A stretch of 34,071 nucleotides of DNA from an uncultured Oscillospiraceae bacterium (GTDB lineage: Bacteria > Bacillota_A > Clostridia > Oscillospirales > Oscillospiraceae). Under the pieces are notes generated by a model. It was not told the origin of the DNA, searched no databases, and saw only the letters and a list, made by a program, of their open reading frames with translations. Numbering within the stretch: the stretch's first letter is position 1; every line of letters starts with the position of its first letter. Positions 16,161 to 24,151 of the stretch are shown piece after piece. The position numbers were made by a program, and so were the translations under genes. The stretch is taken from NCBI GenBank assembly GCA_910579155.1, contig CAJTTS010000031.1, positions 1 to 34,071 of the forward strand, given 5' to 3'.

Positions 16161-16931
16161 ATGCCGTTCACCTTTATGATCTGCTTTGTGGCCGGCATCG
16201 GCGCGGGCCTGGGCACCGGCTTCGCGGGCATGAGCGCCGCCGCCGTCATCAGCCCAATGCTCATCACCTTCCTCCACATGGAACCCTATGAGGCGGTAGG
16301 TATTGCCCTGGCCAGCGACGTGCTGGCCAGCGCCGTGTCCGCTTACACCTACGGCAAAAACAAGAACCTGGACGTGAAAAACGGCCTGGTCATGATGGTC
16401 TCCGTGCTGGTGTTCACCCTGGTGGGAAGCTGGGTGTCCAGCCTGGTGCCCGCCGCCACCATGGGCGGTTTTTCCACCTTCATGACCCTGATCCTGGGTG
16501 TCAAGTTCATCGTCAAGCCCGTCATGACCACCAAGGAGTCCATGGCGGCGGTGGACCCCCAAAAGCGGGTGATCCAGTCCATCGTGTGCGGCGTGATGAT
16601 CGGCTTCATCTGCGGCTTTGTGGGGGCCGGCGGCGGCATGATGATGCTGCTCATCCTCACCTCCGTGCTGGGGTACGAACTGAAAACCGCCGTGGGCACC
16701 AGCGTGTTCATCATGGCCTTCACCGCATTCACCGGCTCGGTCAGCCACTTTGCCATCGGTGGTATGCCCGATCTGTGGGTGCTGCTCTTCTGCGTGATGT
16801 CTACCCTGCTGTGGGCGCGGATCGCCGCCCGGTTCGCCAATAAGGCCAGCCCCATCGTCCTTAACCGGGCCACCGGCGCGGTGCTGGTGGTGCTGGGCGC
16901 GGCCATCTTGATTTTCAACCAACTGCAATAA
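16161..16931 (+). CDS. TauE/SafE-family anion exporter (UPF0721)
   Basis: A 256-aa protein with about eight hydrophobic helices and the TauE/SafE repeat pattern: FVAGIGAGLGTGFAGMSAAAVISPML near the N-terminus and FICGFVGAGGGMMMLLILTSVLGYELKTAVGTSVFIMAF in the second half, each with the Gly-rich loop and the Ala/Gly-Thr helix of the family. Members move sulfite, sulfoacetate, taurine-derived or similar organic anions across the membrane. The substrate is not visible here, and no sulfonate gene is adjacent. Co-transcribed with the MarR regulator. Confidence 0.9.
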   Translation: MPFTFMICFVAGIGAGLGTGFAGMSAAAVISPMLITFLHMEPYEAVGIALASDVLASAVSAYTYGKNKNLDVKNGLVMMVSVLVFTLVGSWVSSLVPAATMGGFSTFMTLILGVKFIVKPVMTTKESMAAVDPQKRVIQSIVCGVMIGFICGFVGAGGGMMMLLILTSVLGYELKTAVGTSVFIMAFTAFTGSVSHFAIGGMPDLWVLLFCVMSTLLWARIAARFANKASPIVLNRATGAVLVVLGAAILIFNQLQ

Positions 16932-16982
16932 ATTTGCCTGAGCGCCAAAACTCCCGGCACGCCTTTGATTGCTGCACACCCG

Positions 16983-17018
16983 TTTTCCACCCGGTTCCGG
17001 CCGGGTGGAAAATTTTTT
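16983..17018 (+). terminator. Terminator of the MarR-TauE operon
   Basis: A perfect 12-bp stem (16983-16994 with 17001-17012), a 6-nt loop and six T. The next promoter begins only 10 nt later. Confidence 0.95.
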
Positions 17019-17027
17019 CAAAAGTGG

Positions 17028-17066
17028 TTGACAATCGTAGTCCTATCTGCTATAGTAGGCTTACAA
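17028..17066 (+). promoter_or_regulatory. Promoter and BlaI-type operator of the plus-strand BlaI-M56 module
   Basis: TTGACA (17028-17033), a 17-nt spacer and TATAGT (17051-17056) form the promoter. Imperfect inverted half-sites TCGTAGTCCTA (17035-17045) and TAGGCTTACAA (17056-17066; 8 of 11 positions match) frame the -10, in keeping with a BlaI-type operator. Confidence 0.7.
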
Positions 17067-17126
17067 CAGTAAACCAACAGACCAAACCGGCGGCGCTTCC
17101 GCCCCCGGCGGAAAGGAGGCAACACA

Positions 17127-17510
17127 ATGGACGAAAAGCGCGACTCCCTCTCCCCCAGCGAATGGCGGGTGATGGAATGCCTGTGGACGGGCCCCAAAAC
17201 CCTGATGGAGTTGGTGCGGGCGCTGAAGGACAGCGCGGGTTGGGCCAAGAGCACCGTCACCACCATGGTGCGGCGGATGGAGGAAAAGGGGCTCATCGCC
17301 TATGAGGTATCGGGCCGGGCCAAGGTATTCCGGGCCACGCTGGCCCGTGAGGACGCCGCCGCCGCGGAAACCGACTCCCTGCTGGAGCGGGCCTTCCACG
17401 GCAGCGTGGGGCTGCTGGTCAGCTCCCTGGTGGACCGCAGCTCCCTGACCCGTGCGGACATCGACGAGTTGTACGCTATCCTGGACAAAGCGGAGGAGAA
17501 ATCAAAATGA
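17127..17510 (+). CDS. BlaI/MecI-family repressor of the plus-strand M56 module
   Basis: A 127-aa winged-helix repressor: LSPSEWRVMECLWTGPKTLMELVRAL, then GWAKSTVTTMVRRMEEKGLI, a wing with VSGRAKVFRATL, and the C-terminal LERAFHGSVGLLVSSLV that holds the usual cleavage site region. Its stop overlaps the start of the M56 protease gene by 4 nt (ATGA), so both are translated together. By family rule, the membrane protease senses a signal and leads to loss of the repressor, raising expression of the pair and of any further target. No beta-lactamase gene is nearby. Confidence 0.92.
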   Translation: MDEKRDSLSPSEWRVMECLWTGPKTLMELVRALKDSAGWAKSTVTTMVRRMEEKGLIAYEVSGRAKVFRATLAREDAAAAETDSLLERAFHGSVGLLVSSLVDRSSLTRADIDELYAILDKAEEKSK

Positions 17511-19501
17511 AGTCGATTTTGATCACATCGTCTATCCTCATTGCGCTGATTGCCGCTCTCCGGCCGCTGCTCCGGGGGCGGATCGACCCTCGGGTGCAGT
17601 ACGCGCTGTGGCTGATTGTGGCCCTGCGGCTGCTGGTGCCGGTGGAGCTGGCCTCCAGCGCCCACAGCGCCTTGGCCCTGCTGGACCGGGCAGAGGCCCC
17701 GGCGCTGCTGGCCGACGCCATCGGCTCCATCAGCGTCCCCGTTCCGGGGCTGTCCTACGAGGACGCCTATCAGCAAGCACTCCTGGAGTACCAGCAGAAC
17801 AAGGCGGTCACCACCAGCTTCAACGACCTGGACCAGGTAGAGCTCCTGGCCCGGGAGATTCAAGCCAAGCGTCCCACCCTGGCCGAGCTGGCCACAAAGT
17901 ACGCCACGCCCGTGTGGCTGGGCGGGACCGCGCTGATGGCAGCGTGGTTCCTTCTGGTGAATCTGCGCCTGCGGCGGAGGCTGCGCCGGGCGGCGCTCAT
18001 CGAGGTGGAGCCCACCTCCAGGCTGCCCGTGTTTGTGTCCGACGCCTTGCCCTCCCCCTGCCTGTGCGGCGTGGTCCGTCCCGCCATCTACGTCACTTCC
18101 ACCGCCTTGTCCGACCCGGACCGGATGCGCCATGTGCTGGCCCACGAGGCCACCCACTACCGCCACCGGGACCACTGGTGGGCGCTGGCGCGGTGTCTGT
18201 GCCTGTGCGTGTACTGGTTCGACCCCCTGGTGTGGTGGGCAGCGGCCATGTCCAGGCAGGACTGCGAGCTGGCCTGTGACGCGGGAGCCATCCGCCGCCT
18301 GGGGGAGGCGGAGCGGCTTCCTTATGGGCGCACGCTGGTGGCCATGATCTCGGCGGGACGCAATTCCCTGCTCCAGACCGCCACCACCATGACCGGCGGC
18401 AAGCGCCGGGTCAAGGAGCGGGTGGAACTCATCGCCCACCGCCCCAAAACCGCCGTCGCCCTGGCTTTGGCGCTGGTGTTGGTCCTGGGACTCACTGTGG
18501 GCTTCACCTTCACCGGCGCGCCGGAGAAGGACCCTGTCCCCACGGGCCTGTCTGCGGACTCCCTTCGGGAGCGTTTAATGGACGTGCCGGAGGAGCTGAA
18601 GCCCACCGTAACGGCCAGCGCGTCGGAAACCAAGGCAGGCATCAATGACATCGCCCTTGTCAGCTACTGGTGGGACGTGCCCGCCGAGTGGGAAAGCGAG
18701 CAGTCCTCTTGGCTGCTGGACGTGCATCGATGGGAACGAAGTCTCATCGACGGTCGCGGCTGGCCGCAGATAAGCGACGAGCCTACACAGATCATTGCCC
18801 AGGATGAGGAGTTCTACTACGTTCTTGAGTGGCCCGGGAACCCACGGTTCCAGATGGCGGATTCCGAGCCCTTCACCGCCGCCTATCAGGCCATCCGGGC
18901 CTACGCCATGGAGCAGGTGCTGGCCACCGAAGGGGTGGAGCCCTATGCCTACGCCCCCGACGGCGGCCCCGACGCCTCCACGCCGCCCTCCTCGGCTCCC
19001 CCCGTGGAACCACCCGTGGAGCCCACCGCGGAGCTGCTCGGGCTGGACGGGCTGGACGCCGCCCTTTTCCAGGGGGCCTACCAGGCGTATTTCGGACAGG
19101 AATACCGGACCACATTTGAGGACTTCCCCCGGGTGGTCCTGCCCGACGTCGCCATCTACGGCGCCTACGAGGAAGATGGCGTCCAATACTACGTGGGCAA
19201 CGTGCTGTACCACGTCCACTACTTTGACAACCAGACCGGAACGTTCGAGGACAATGTGGGGGCTGTGCATGTGCCCTGCCGCATCGGCCTCCGGGACAGC
19301 GGCGGCGCGTACGAAGTGGCGGACGCCATGATCCCGCCCGATGGCGCGGGGTATTACCCCGCCGTCCAGGAGATCATCGGCCCGCTGGAGGAGCTGTCCC
19401 AGGCCTATGAATCCGGTATCTTCGTCGGCCTCACCCCCCTCTACCCGCCCCTGTCCGCTGACGGGCTGTGGACGGCGTACACCGCGGCCGCCGCCCGGTG
19501 A
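17507..19501 (+). CDS. M56-family (BlaR1-like) membrane metallopeptidase
   Basis: A 664-aa sensor-protease. Residues about 1-48 and 135-155 are membrane helices. The zinc site is HEATH at 213-217 with a third ligand Glu254 in DCELACD. LCGVVRPAIYV at 186-196 is the usual segment before the catalytic helix. A further helix lies at about 313-333 (ALALALVLVLGLTVGF), after which some 330 residues are predicted outside the cell. This outer part lacks the SxxK/SxN penicillin-binding motifs of BlaR1; it has two globular stretches joined by a Pro-rich linker (near 470-485). The signal it senses is therefore probably not a beta-lactam. It is coupled to the BlaI gene and convergent with another such module. 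Confidence 0.88.
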   Translation: MKSILITSSILIALIAALRPLLRGRIDPRVQYALWLIVALRLLVPVELASSAHSALALLDRAEAPALLADAIGSISVPVPGLSYEDAYQQALLEYQQNKAVTTSFNDLDQVELLAREIQAKRPTLAELATKYATPVWLGGTALMAAWFLLVNLRLRRRLRRAALIEVEPTSRLPVFVSDALPSPCLCGVVRPAIYVTSTALSDPDRMRHVLAHEATHYRHRDHWWALARCLCLCVYWFDPLVWWAAAMSRQDCELACDAGAIRRLGEAERLPYGRTLVAMISAGRNSLLQTATTMTGGKRRVKERVELIAHRPKTAVALALALVLVLGLTVGFTFTGAPEKDPVPTGLSADSLRERLMDVPEELKPTVTASASETKAGINDIALVSYWWDVPAEWESEQSSWLLDVHRWERSLIDGRGWPQISDEPTQIIAQDEEFYYVLEWPGNPRFQMADSEPFTAAYQAIRAYAMEQVLATEGVEPYAYAPDGGPDASTPPSSAPPVEPPVEPTAELLGLDGLDAALFQGAYQAYFGQEYRTTFEDFPRVVLPDVAIYGAYEEDGVQYYVGNVLYHVHYFDNQTGTFEDNVGAVHVPCRIGLRDSGGAYEVADAMIPPDGAGYYPAVQEIIGPLEELSQAYESGIFVGLTPLYPPLSADGLWTAYTAAAAR

Positions 19502-19519
19502 CCCCATCCCCACGGCGCA

Positions 19520-19556
19520 AAAATCCCGCCCCGCCTGGAAAACCAGGCGGGGCGGG
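19520..19556 (-). terminator. Shared terminator between the two M56 genes
   Basis: A perfect 14-bp GC-rich stem (19525-19538 with 19543-19556), loop AAAA. On the minus strand it is followed by TTTTT, a strong terminator for the minus-strand M56 gene; on the plus strand the tail is poor, so stopping of the other gene may be less complete. Confidence 0.85.
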
Positions 19557-19568
19557 CCGCTTTGTCTC

Positions 19569-21941
19569 TTATGTCCAACCGGCGGTGGCAGACATGTCCG
19601 CCGGTGCGGACCCCGAGGGGGCGGGGGAGAGCTCCTCCCAATCCGCCCGCAGGTTGGATTTCACCTGATAGTAGAGCCGGGGGGCATAGGGCCGCTCCGC
19701 CTCCTCCAGCACGGCCACGCGGATCCCCGTCTGCCAATTGATGCCGTCATAGGTCAGTTCTATGGAGCCGTCCTCCAGAATCCGGCCCGAGTATATGGTG
19801 AACATGTCGCCCCCGAAATCGGTGTGGGCGGTATAATAGGCGCCGTACTCCGGCAGGTAGTTGAACAATTCCAGCCCCACCTTATTCGTCTCCTCCAGGG
19901 TCAGGCCCAGATAGGCCAGCAGCGTCTCGTCCATCTCCTTGGCCGTCACCTTGATCTCCTCGAAATAGCCGTTCCAGCCCAGGGCGTCCCGCTCCGCCTG
20001 GGAGATATCGGGCACGTAGTGGAACCCGTGGTAGAAGGTGCGGAAGAGGTCGATATCCCTGGGGTCGCCGTATTCGGACACCAGCAGCATGGAGCGGATG
20101 TTGGGCACTCTGCCGTCCCCCATGGCAAAATACGCCTGGAAATACGCCAGCTCCTCCTGGGTGAGGGCCCGGGGGCCGGGGTCGGCGGTCAGGGAGGCGG
20201 GGCGGAAGGGCGCGTCCAGCGGCGCGGGCCAGAGCCGTCCCCCCTCGCGGACGTACCAGGCGGGCTCGGGCTTGGAGGACTGGGCGGCGATGGCGGCCTT
20301 GAATTCCTCCCGGGCAGTCTCCAGGCCGTCCACGTAAAAGCCGCCGTCCAACCCTTTGTCCAAGCCGTTGACGCACCAGGTGATCTCCTCCACCTCAAAT
20401 TCGCCGTCAAAGCGGGCGCGTCCGGCACCCCAGTTAAAGGCGCTGTTGGACCAGTCAAAGGTGCCGTCCGCTTTCAAATTGCCGATGGAGCGCCAGCCGG
20501 GGCGGTAAACCTGCACCGCGTCCTCCTGGCGGCGGAAGATAAAGTAGCCGGTGTAATAGCCGATCTCGGTGGGGTCGTCCCGCTCCCCCAGGGTGTCCAC
20601 GGGCCAGACCACCATCTCATTGACCCCGTCCTGGTCCAGGTCCATGACGGCCAGCTTGCCCACCTCCAGGGTCAGCCTGGGCGGCTCGTCATCCCCGTAG
20701 ACCATGGTGCGTAGCTGATGGATGCTGAACTCCTCAGTGCCGGAGTGGAAAGTGCGCTCCCCGTCCAGCACCTCCAGCATCCAGGGGTCGGCGATGGGGC
20801 CCCCCTCTACCGGGGGCAGGGAGGGCGCGGGGGCCTGGGAGGCAGACACGTCCGGGCCAGGGTCAGGCTCGCCCTCCGGCGTCCCGGCGGACACCGGGTC
20901 AGTGAGCAGGCACACCGCCGCCAGCGCCGCCACGATTGCGCTGGCCGCCACAATCCACACCGCGGGGCGGCGGTAGCGCAGCACGTTTTTGATCCGTCCC
21001 TTGGCGTTCCCCTCGTCAAAGGCCAGGGGGCACGGGGCGGGCACCCGTCCGCTGGTGGCCAGGGACAGCAGGGTGGCGGAGTAGTCCGCCTTGACCTGGG
21101 GCCCCAATTGGCGGATGACGGCCTCGTCACAGGCGGCCTCGATGTCGCGGCCCATGAGGAGGAAGGCCATCCACACCAGGGGATTGAACCAGTGCAGGGC
21201 CAGGGCCAGCCAGCAGACGGGCTTGACGATGTGGTCGCACCGGCGCAAGTGGGCCCGCTCGTGGCAGAGGATAAACTGCCTGGACCGGCCATACAGTCCG
21301 GCGGGCAGATAAATTTTGGGCCGGAACACTCCCAGAATGAAGGGGGAGGTCAGGTCCGGATGCTCCCACGCGCCGTCCTGGGCACGGATGGCGTCGTACA
21401 GGCGGCGTTTCAGCCGCAAGTAGGACATCAACCCATACCCGCCCATGGCCAGTGCGCCCGCCAGCCACACGCCCGCCAGTATGGCCTGCCAGGGAAAGGG
21501 AGCCGGGAGCTCCAGCGAGGCGGGGACAGGCAGGGCAGGATCCGTCCCGGCGCCGTCTTGAACAAAGGGATTCTCATTGGACCCGTAGGGCCAGACCACC
21601 GGCGGGTTCTGATTGGGATCATAGGCCTGGGTGGGGCTTTGGCCGGTGGGTTGGATGGAGACGGTATGCTCCCCGTCCTTCCCCGGCGGCGCGGTAGCCT
21701 CCCCGGTGAGCTGCTGCACCTGCCGGGCGTTGGGGACGATGGACAGCGGGCTCTCCAGGGACACGGGAATCAGCAGCCGGGCGAACACCACCAGCCACAG
21801 CAGGCATAAAACCTGCTTCGGGGCCCGCTTCTTCAAAACCAGCCGCAGCAGCGCCACGATGGCGGCGGCATAGGCGGCGGTGAGACTCATCTCCCACAGG
21901 GGAGACAGCGCCCCAAACAGGGTGGTCAACATGTCAATCAT
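19569..21941 (-). CDS. M56-family (BlaR1-like) membrane metallopeptidase, large
   Basis: A 790-aa sensor-protease of the BlaR1 type. Membrane helices lie at about 18-60 and 150-175, with a Pro/Asn-rich outer loop between them. The zinc site is HERAH at 227-231 with Glu268 in DIEAACDEA; ILGVFRPKIYLPAGL at 202-216 is the typical preceding segment. A further helix at about 330-345 (AVWIVAASAIVAALAAVCLL) is followed by some 440 outer residues, much longer than the penicillin-binding part of BlaR1 and lacking its SxxK motif. The outer part has DLDQDGVNEMVVWP, a VCBS/EF-like Asp-rich loop. The BlaI gene overlaps its start by 8 nt. The signal is unknown. Confidence 0.88.
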   Translation of the reverse strand: MIDMLTTLFGALSPLWEMSLTAAYAAAIVALLRLVLKKRAPKQVLCLLWLVVFARLLIPVSLESPLSIVPNARQVQQLTGEATAPPGKDGEHTVSIQPTGQSPTQAYDPNQNPPVVWPYGSNENPFVQDGAGTDPALPVPASLELPAPFPWQAILAGVWLAGALAMGGYGLMSYLRLKRRLYDAIRAQDGAWEHPDLTSPFILGVFRPKIYLPAGLYGRSRQFILCHERAHLRRCDHIVKPVCWLALALHWFNPLVWMAFLLMGRDIEAACDEAVIRQLGPQVKADYSATLLSLATSGRVPAPCPLAFDEGNAKGRIKNVLRYRRPAVWIVAASAIVAALAAVCLLTDPVSAGTPEGEPDPGPDVSASQAPAPSLPPVEGGPIADPWMLEVLDGERTFHSGTEEFSIHQLRTMVYGDDEPPRLTLEVGKLAVMDLDQDGVNEMVVWPVDTLGERDDPTEIGYYTGYFIFRRQEDAVQVYRPGWRSIGNLKADGTFDWSNSAFNWGAGRARFDGEFEVEEITWCVNGLDKGLDGGFYVDGLETAREEFKAAIAAQSSKPEPAWYVREGGRLWPAPLDAPFRPASLTADPGPRALTQEELAYFQAYFAMGDGRVPNIRSMLLVSEYGDPRDIDLFRTFYHGFHYVPDISQAERDALGWNGYFEEIKVTAKEMDETLLAYLGLTLEETNKVGLELFNYLPEYGAYYTAHTDFGGDMFTIYSGRILEDGSIELTYDGINWQTGIRVAVLEEAERPYAPRLYYQVKSNLRADWEELSPAPSGSAPADMSATAGWT

Positions 21942-22308
21942 AGCGCCCTCCCTCCCGGAATCGGTCGATGACGGCCTTCAGCTCGTCGGCCTCGGCGTCG
22001 GATATAGTGCGCCCCCCCATGAAGTGGGCCAGGAAGGAGGGCAAAGAGCCGTCAAAGGCCCGCTCCACCACCGCGCGGCTCTCCTCCCGCAGTACCGCCT
22101 CCTTGGGTACGGCGGCGGTGACCACCGCGTTCTCGTTGCGCAGCACCCCCCGGTCCACCAGCTTTTTCAGCACGGTGTAAGTGGTGGATTTCTTCCAGCC
22201 CAACTGCTCCCGGGACAGCTCCACCAGCTTTCCGGAGGGCAGGGGCTCGTGGTCCCAGACGATACAGGCGAACCGGTATTCTCCCTCGGCTAATCTCAAG
22301 TTGTCCAT
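21934..22308 (-). CDS. BlaI/MecI-family repressor of the minus-strand M56 module
   Basis: A 124-aa winged-helix repressor (LAEGEYRFACIVWDHEPLPSGKLVEL, GWKKSTTYTVLKKLVDRGVL, and VERAFDGSLPSFLAHFM). It differs clearly from the other two BlaI proteins of the window, so it is not a recent copy. It starts at an ATG with AAAGGAGG and overlaps the M56 gene, so the pair is translationally linked. Two palindromes upstream are its probable operators. Confidence 0.92.
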   Translation of the reverse strand: MDNLRLAEGEYRFACIVWDHEPLPSGKLVELSREQLGWKKSTTYTVLKKLVDRGVLRNENAVVTAAVPKEAVLREESRAVVERAFDGSLPSFLAHFMGGRTISDAEADELKAVIDRFREGGRYD

Positions 22309-22324
22309 GGGACATGCCTCCTTT

Positions 22325-22379
22325 GGTCTATTGTGATCGACCCCACTGTCAGTCTATCATGATAGACCACCTCTGTCAA
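22325..22379 (-). promoter_or_regulatory. Promoter with two palindromic operators of the minus-strand BlaI module
   Basis: On the minus strand TTGACA (22379-22374), a 17-nt spacer and TAGACT (22356-22351). GTCTATCATGATAGAC (22352-22367) is a perfect 16-bp palindrome between the boxes. A second imperfect one, GGTCTATTGTGATCGACC (22325-22342), lies downstream, its centre 26 bp away. Two sites suggest tight cooperative autorepression. Confidence 0.85.
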
Positions 22380-22469
22380 TCCCTTGCCGCAAATTTTTTC
22401 ACAAGAATTCTCCCATTTTCCCTCTGCATGGACCCTTCCGGCGCATCCATCCAAGTTTTTCTAGTCTTC

Positions 22470-22512
22470 TTGTATACCAGTCTTGCAGTTTGGGGGAAAA
22501 TGCGGTATACTA
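22470..22512 (+). promoter_or_regulatory. Promoter and paired GTATAC operators of the GntR operon
   Basis: TTGCAG (22483-22488), a 17-nt spacer and TATACT (22506-22511). GTATAC occurs at 22472-22477 and again at 22505-22510, 33 bp (about three turns) apart, inside the longer inverted pair GTATACC/GGTATAC. The second overlaps the -10. This fits binding by the GntR/FCD product. Confidence 0.7.
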
Positions 22513-22540
22513 GGGGAGAATTTCGTCGGAGGTGAGCCCT

Positions 22541-23215
22541 ATGAAGCTGTTGGAACGTCTGCCCAGGGAAAACAGCGGCGAGTACGCCCTGCGGACCATC
22601 AAGGAAAACATCATCAGCCTGGAGCTTGCCCCCGGCAGCCAGATCAGCGAGAGCGTGCTGGCCACGGAGATGGGGTTGTCCCGGACCCCGGTGCGGGAGG
22701 CGCTGCTGGAGCTGTCCAAAGTGAAGATCGTGGATATCCGCCCCCAGAAAAAGAGCACCATCCCCCTTATCGACGAGGAAATGGTGGAGGAGTCCCGGTT
22801 CATGCGCAGCCTGCTGGAGTGCGCCGTGGCGGAGCTGGACTGCGCGTTGGCCACCCCCGCCGACCTGGAGCGGCTGCGGGAGAACATCCGCCTGCAAAAC
22901 CTTTATTTGGACGACTTCTATTCCACCCAGTTGCTCACCTTGGACAACGAGTTTCACGGGATGCTGTTCGGCATCGCCAAAAAGTCCCAGGTTTTTGCCC
23001 TGATGCAGAACATCTCCATCCACTTCGACCGGGTGCGCAGCATGGCCCTGTCGTCGGTGAAAAACCTGAAAATCGTCCAGGACCATGTGAACCTGGTGGA
23101 CGCCATCGAGCGCCGTGACCCCGCCTCCGCCAAGGCGCTGATGGAGGAGCACCTCAACCGCTATAAGATCGACACCGCCGCCCTCCGGGCGGAATACCCT
23201 CAATTTTTCAGGTGA
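22541..23215 (+). CDS. GntR-family regulator with FCD ligand domain
   Basis: A 224-aa regulator with an N-terminal winged helix (YALRTIKENIISLELAPGSQISES, LATEMGLSRTPVREALLEL) and a helical FCD domain from about residue 80 (LDNEFHGMLFGIAKKSQV; VDAIERRDPASAKALMEEHL), which in the family binds metals and carboxylic acids. The ATG at 22541 follows CGGAGG; a GTG 9 nt earlier is less likely. It leads the activase/dehydratase-like genes, with 6 nt to the next start, so it probably controls that operon in reply to an organic acid or its metabolite. Confidence 0.9.
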   Translation: MKLLERLPRENSGEYALRTIKENIISLELAPGSQISESVLATEMGLSRTPVREALLELSKVKIVDIRPQKKSTIPLIDEEMVEESRFMRSLLECAVAELDCALATPADLERLRENIRLQNLYLDDFYSTQLLTLDNEFHGMLFGIAKKSQVFALMQNISIHFDRVRSMALSSVKNLKIVQDHVNLVDAIERRDPASAKALMEEHLNRYKIDTAALRAEYPQFFR

Positions 23216-23221
23216 TTGAAC

Positions 23222-24151
23222 ATGGAAAAACAGACAATAACCATCGGCCTGCCTCGGGCCCTGCTGTACTACCGTTACGCCCCCCTCTGGAAAGCCTTCT
23301 TTCAGGAGTTGGGCATGGAAACGGTGGCCAGCGATCCCACCGACCGGGAAATCCTGGAGCGGGGCGCCGCTCTGGCCATCGACGAGGCTTGCCTGTCGCT
23401 GAAAATTTACCTGGGCCACGTTGCCGCCCTGGTGGGAAAGTGCGACTATATCCTGGTCCCCCGGGTGAGCAATTTCGGGCGGCACCGGAGCATGTGCACC
23501 CGGTTTGAGTCCACCCCCGACCTGGTGCGCAACGTGTTCCGGGGAGAACGGCAGAAATTTTTGTCCTACGAGGTGGACGAGGAGCAGAAGAAAACCGAGG
23601 AAGAAGCCTTTACGGAGCTGGGCCGCGCCCTGGGCTGCACTGCCAAGGCGTCCAAGAAGGCCTATAAGGCGGCCAAAAAGGCGGAGGCCGCCTTCCACAA
23701 GGAGCGCGTGCAGAAACATGAACAGCTCTACAAACGGGAAAACCTCAAGGTGCTCATCGCCGCCCACAGCTATGTCATTGAGGACCCATACATGGGCCGG
23801 GCCGTCACCGAATACCTGAAAAAGGTAGGAGTGGTCCCCCTGCGGGCGGACTTGGTAGACCGGGAGGCGGCGTTGAAACACAGCAAGGAGCTCTCCCCAA
23901 CCTGCAAGTGGGAGATCAGCCGGGAAATCCTGGGCGGTATCCAGCAGCACAAGGACGACGTGGACGGCATCATCCTGCTCAGCGCATTCCCCTGCGGCCC
24001 CGACGCCATGGTCAACGAGCTCATCACCCGCCGGGTGACGGGCGTGCCCATGCTGAACCTGGTGCTGGACAGTCAGAGCGGCACCGCCGGGGTGGAAACC
24101 CGGCTGGAGAGCTTTATCGATATCATCCGCTTTAAGGAGGGGAAGCTGTAA
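23222..24151 (+). CDS. DUF2229-type acyl-CoA dehydratase activase-related protein
   Basis: A 309-aa protein matching the DUF2229 part of the large activase/dehydratase-related proteins of anaerobes: IGLPRALLYYRYAPLWKAFFQELG, then IDEACLSLKIYLGHVAALVGKCDYILVPRVSNFGRHRSMCTRF. Cys residues in EACLS, GKCDY, SMCTRF, PTCKWE and FPCGPD could bind iron-sulfur. In the common version this is one segment of a protein of about 1,400 residues; here it is a gene of its own. The ATG at 23222 has GGTGA upstream; its TAA overlaps the next ATG by one base. Its exact reaction is unknown. Confidence 0.85.
   Translation: MEKQTITIGLPRALLYYRYAPLWKAFFQELGMETVASDPTDREILERGAALAIDEACLSLKIYLGHVAALVGKCDYILVPRVSNFGRHRSMCTRFESTPDLVRNVFRGERQKFLSYEVDEEQKKTEEEAFTELGRALGCTAKASKKAYKAAKKAEAAFHKERVQKHEQLYKRENLKVLIAAHSYVIEDPYMGRAVTEYLKKVGVVPLRADLVDREAALKHSKELSPTCKWEISREILGGIQQHKDDVDGIILLSAFPCGPDAMVNELITRRVTGVPMLNLVLDSQSGTAGVETRLESFIDIIRFKEGKL

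Noticed and set aside
17507..21941. Beta-lactam resistance locus (blaR1-blaI)
   Set aside because: Outer parts of both M56 proteins lack SxxK/SxN/KTG motifs and no beta-lactamase or PBP2a gene is nearby.
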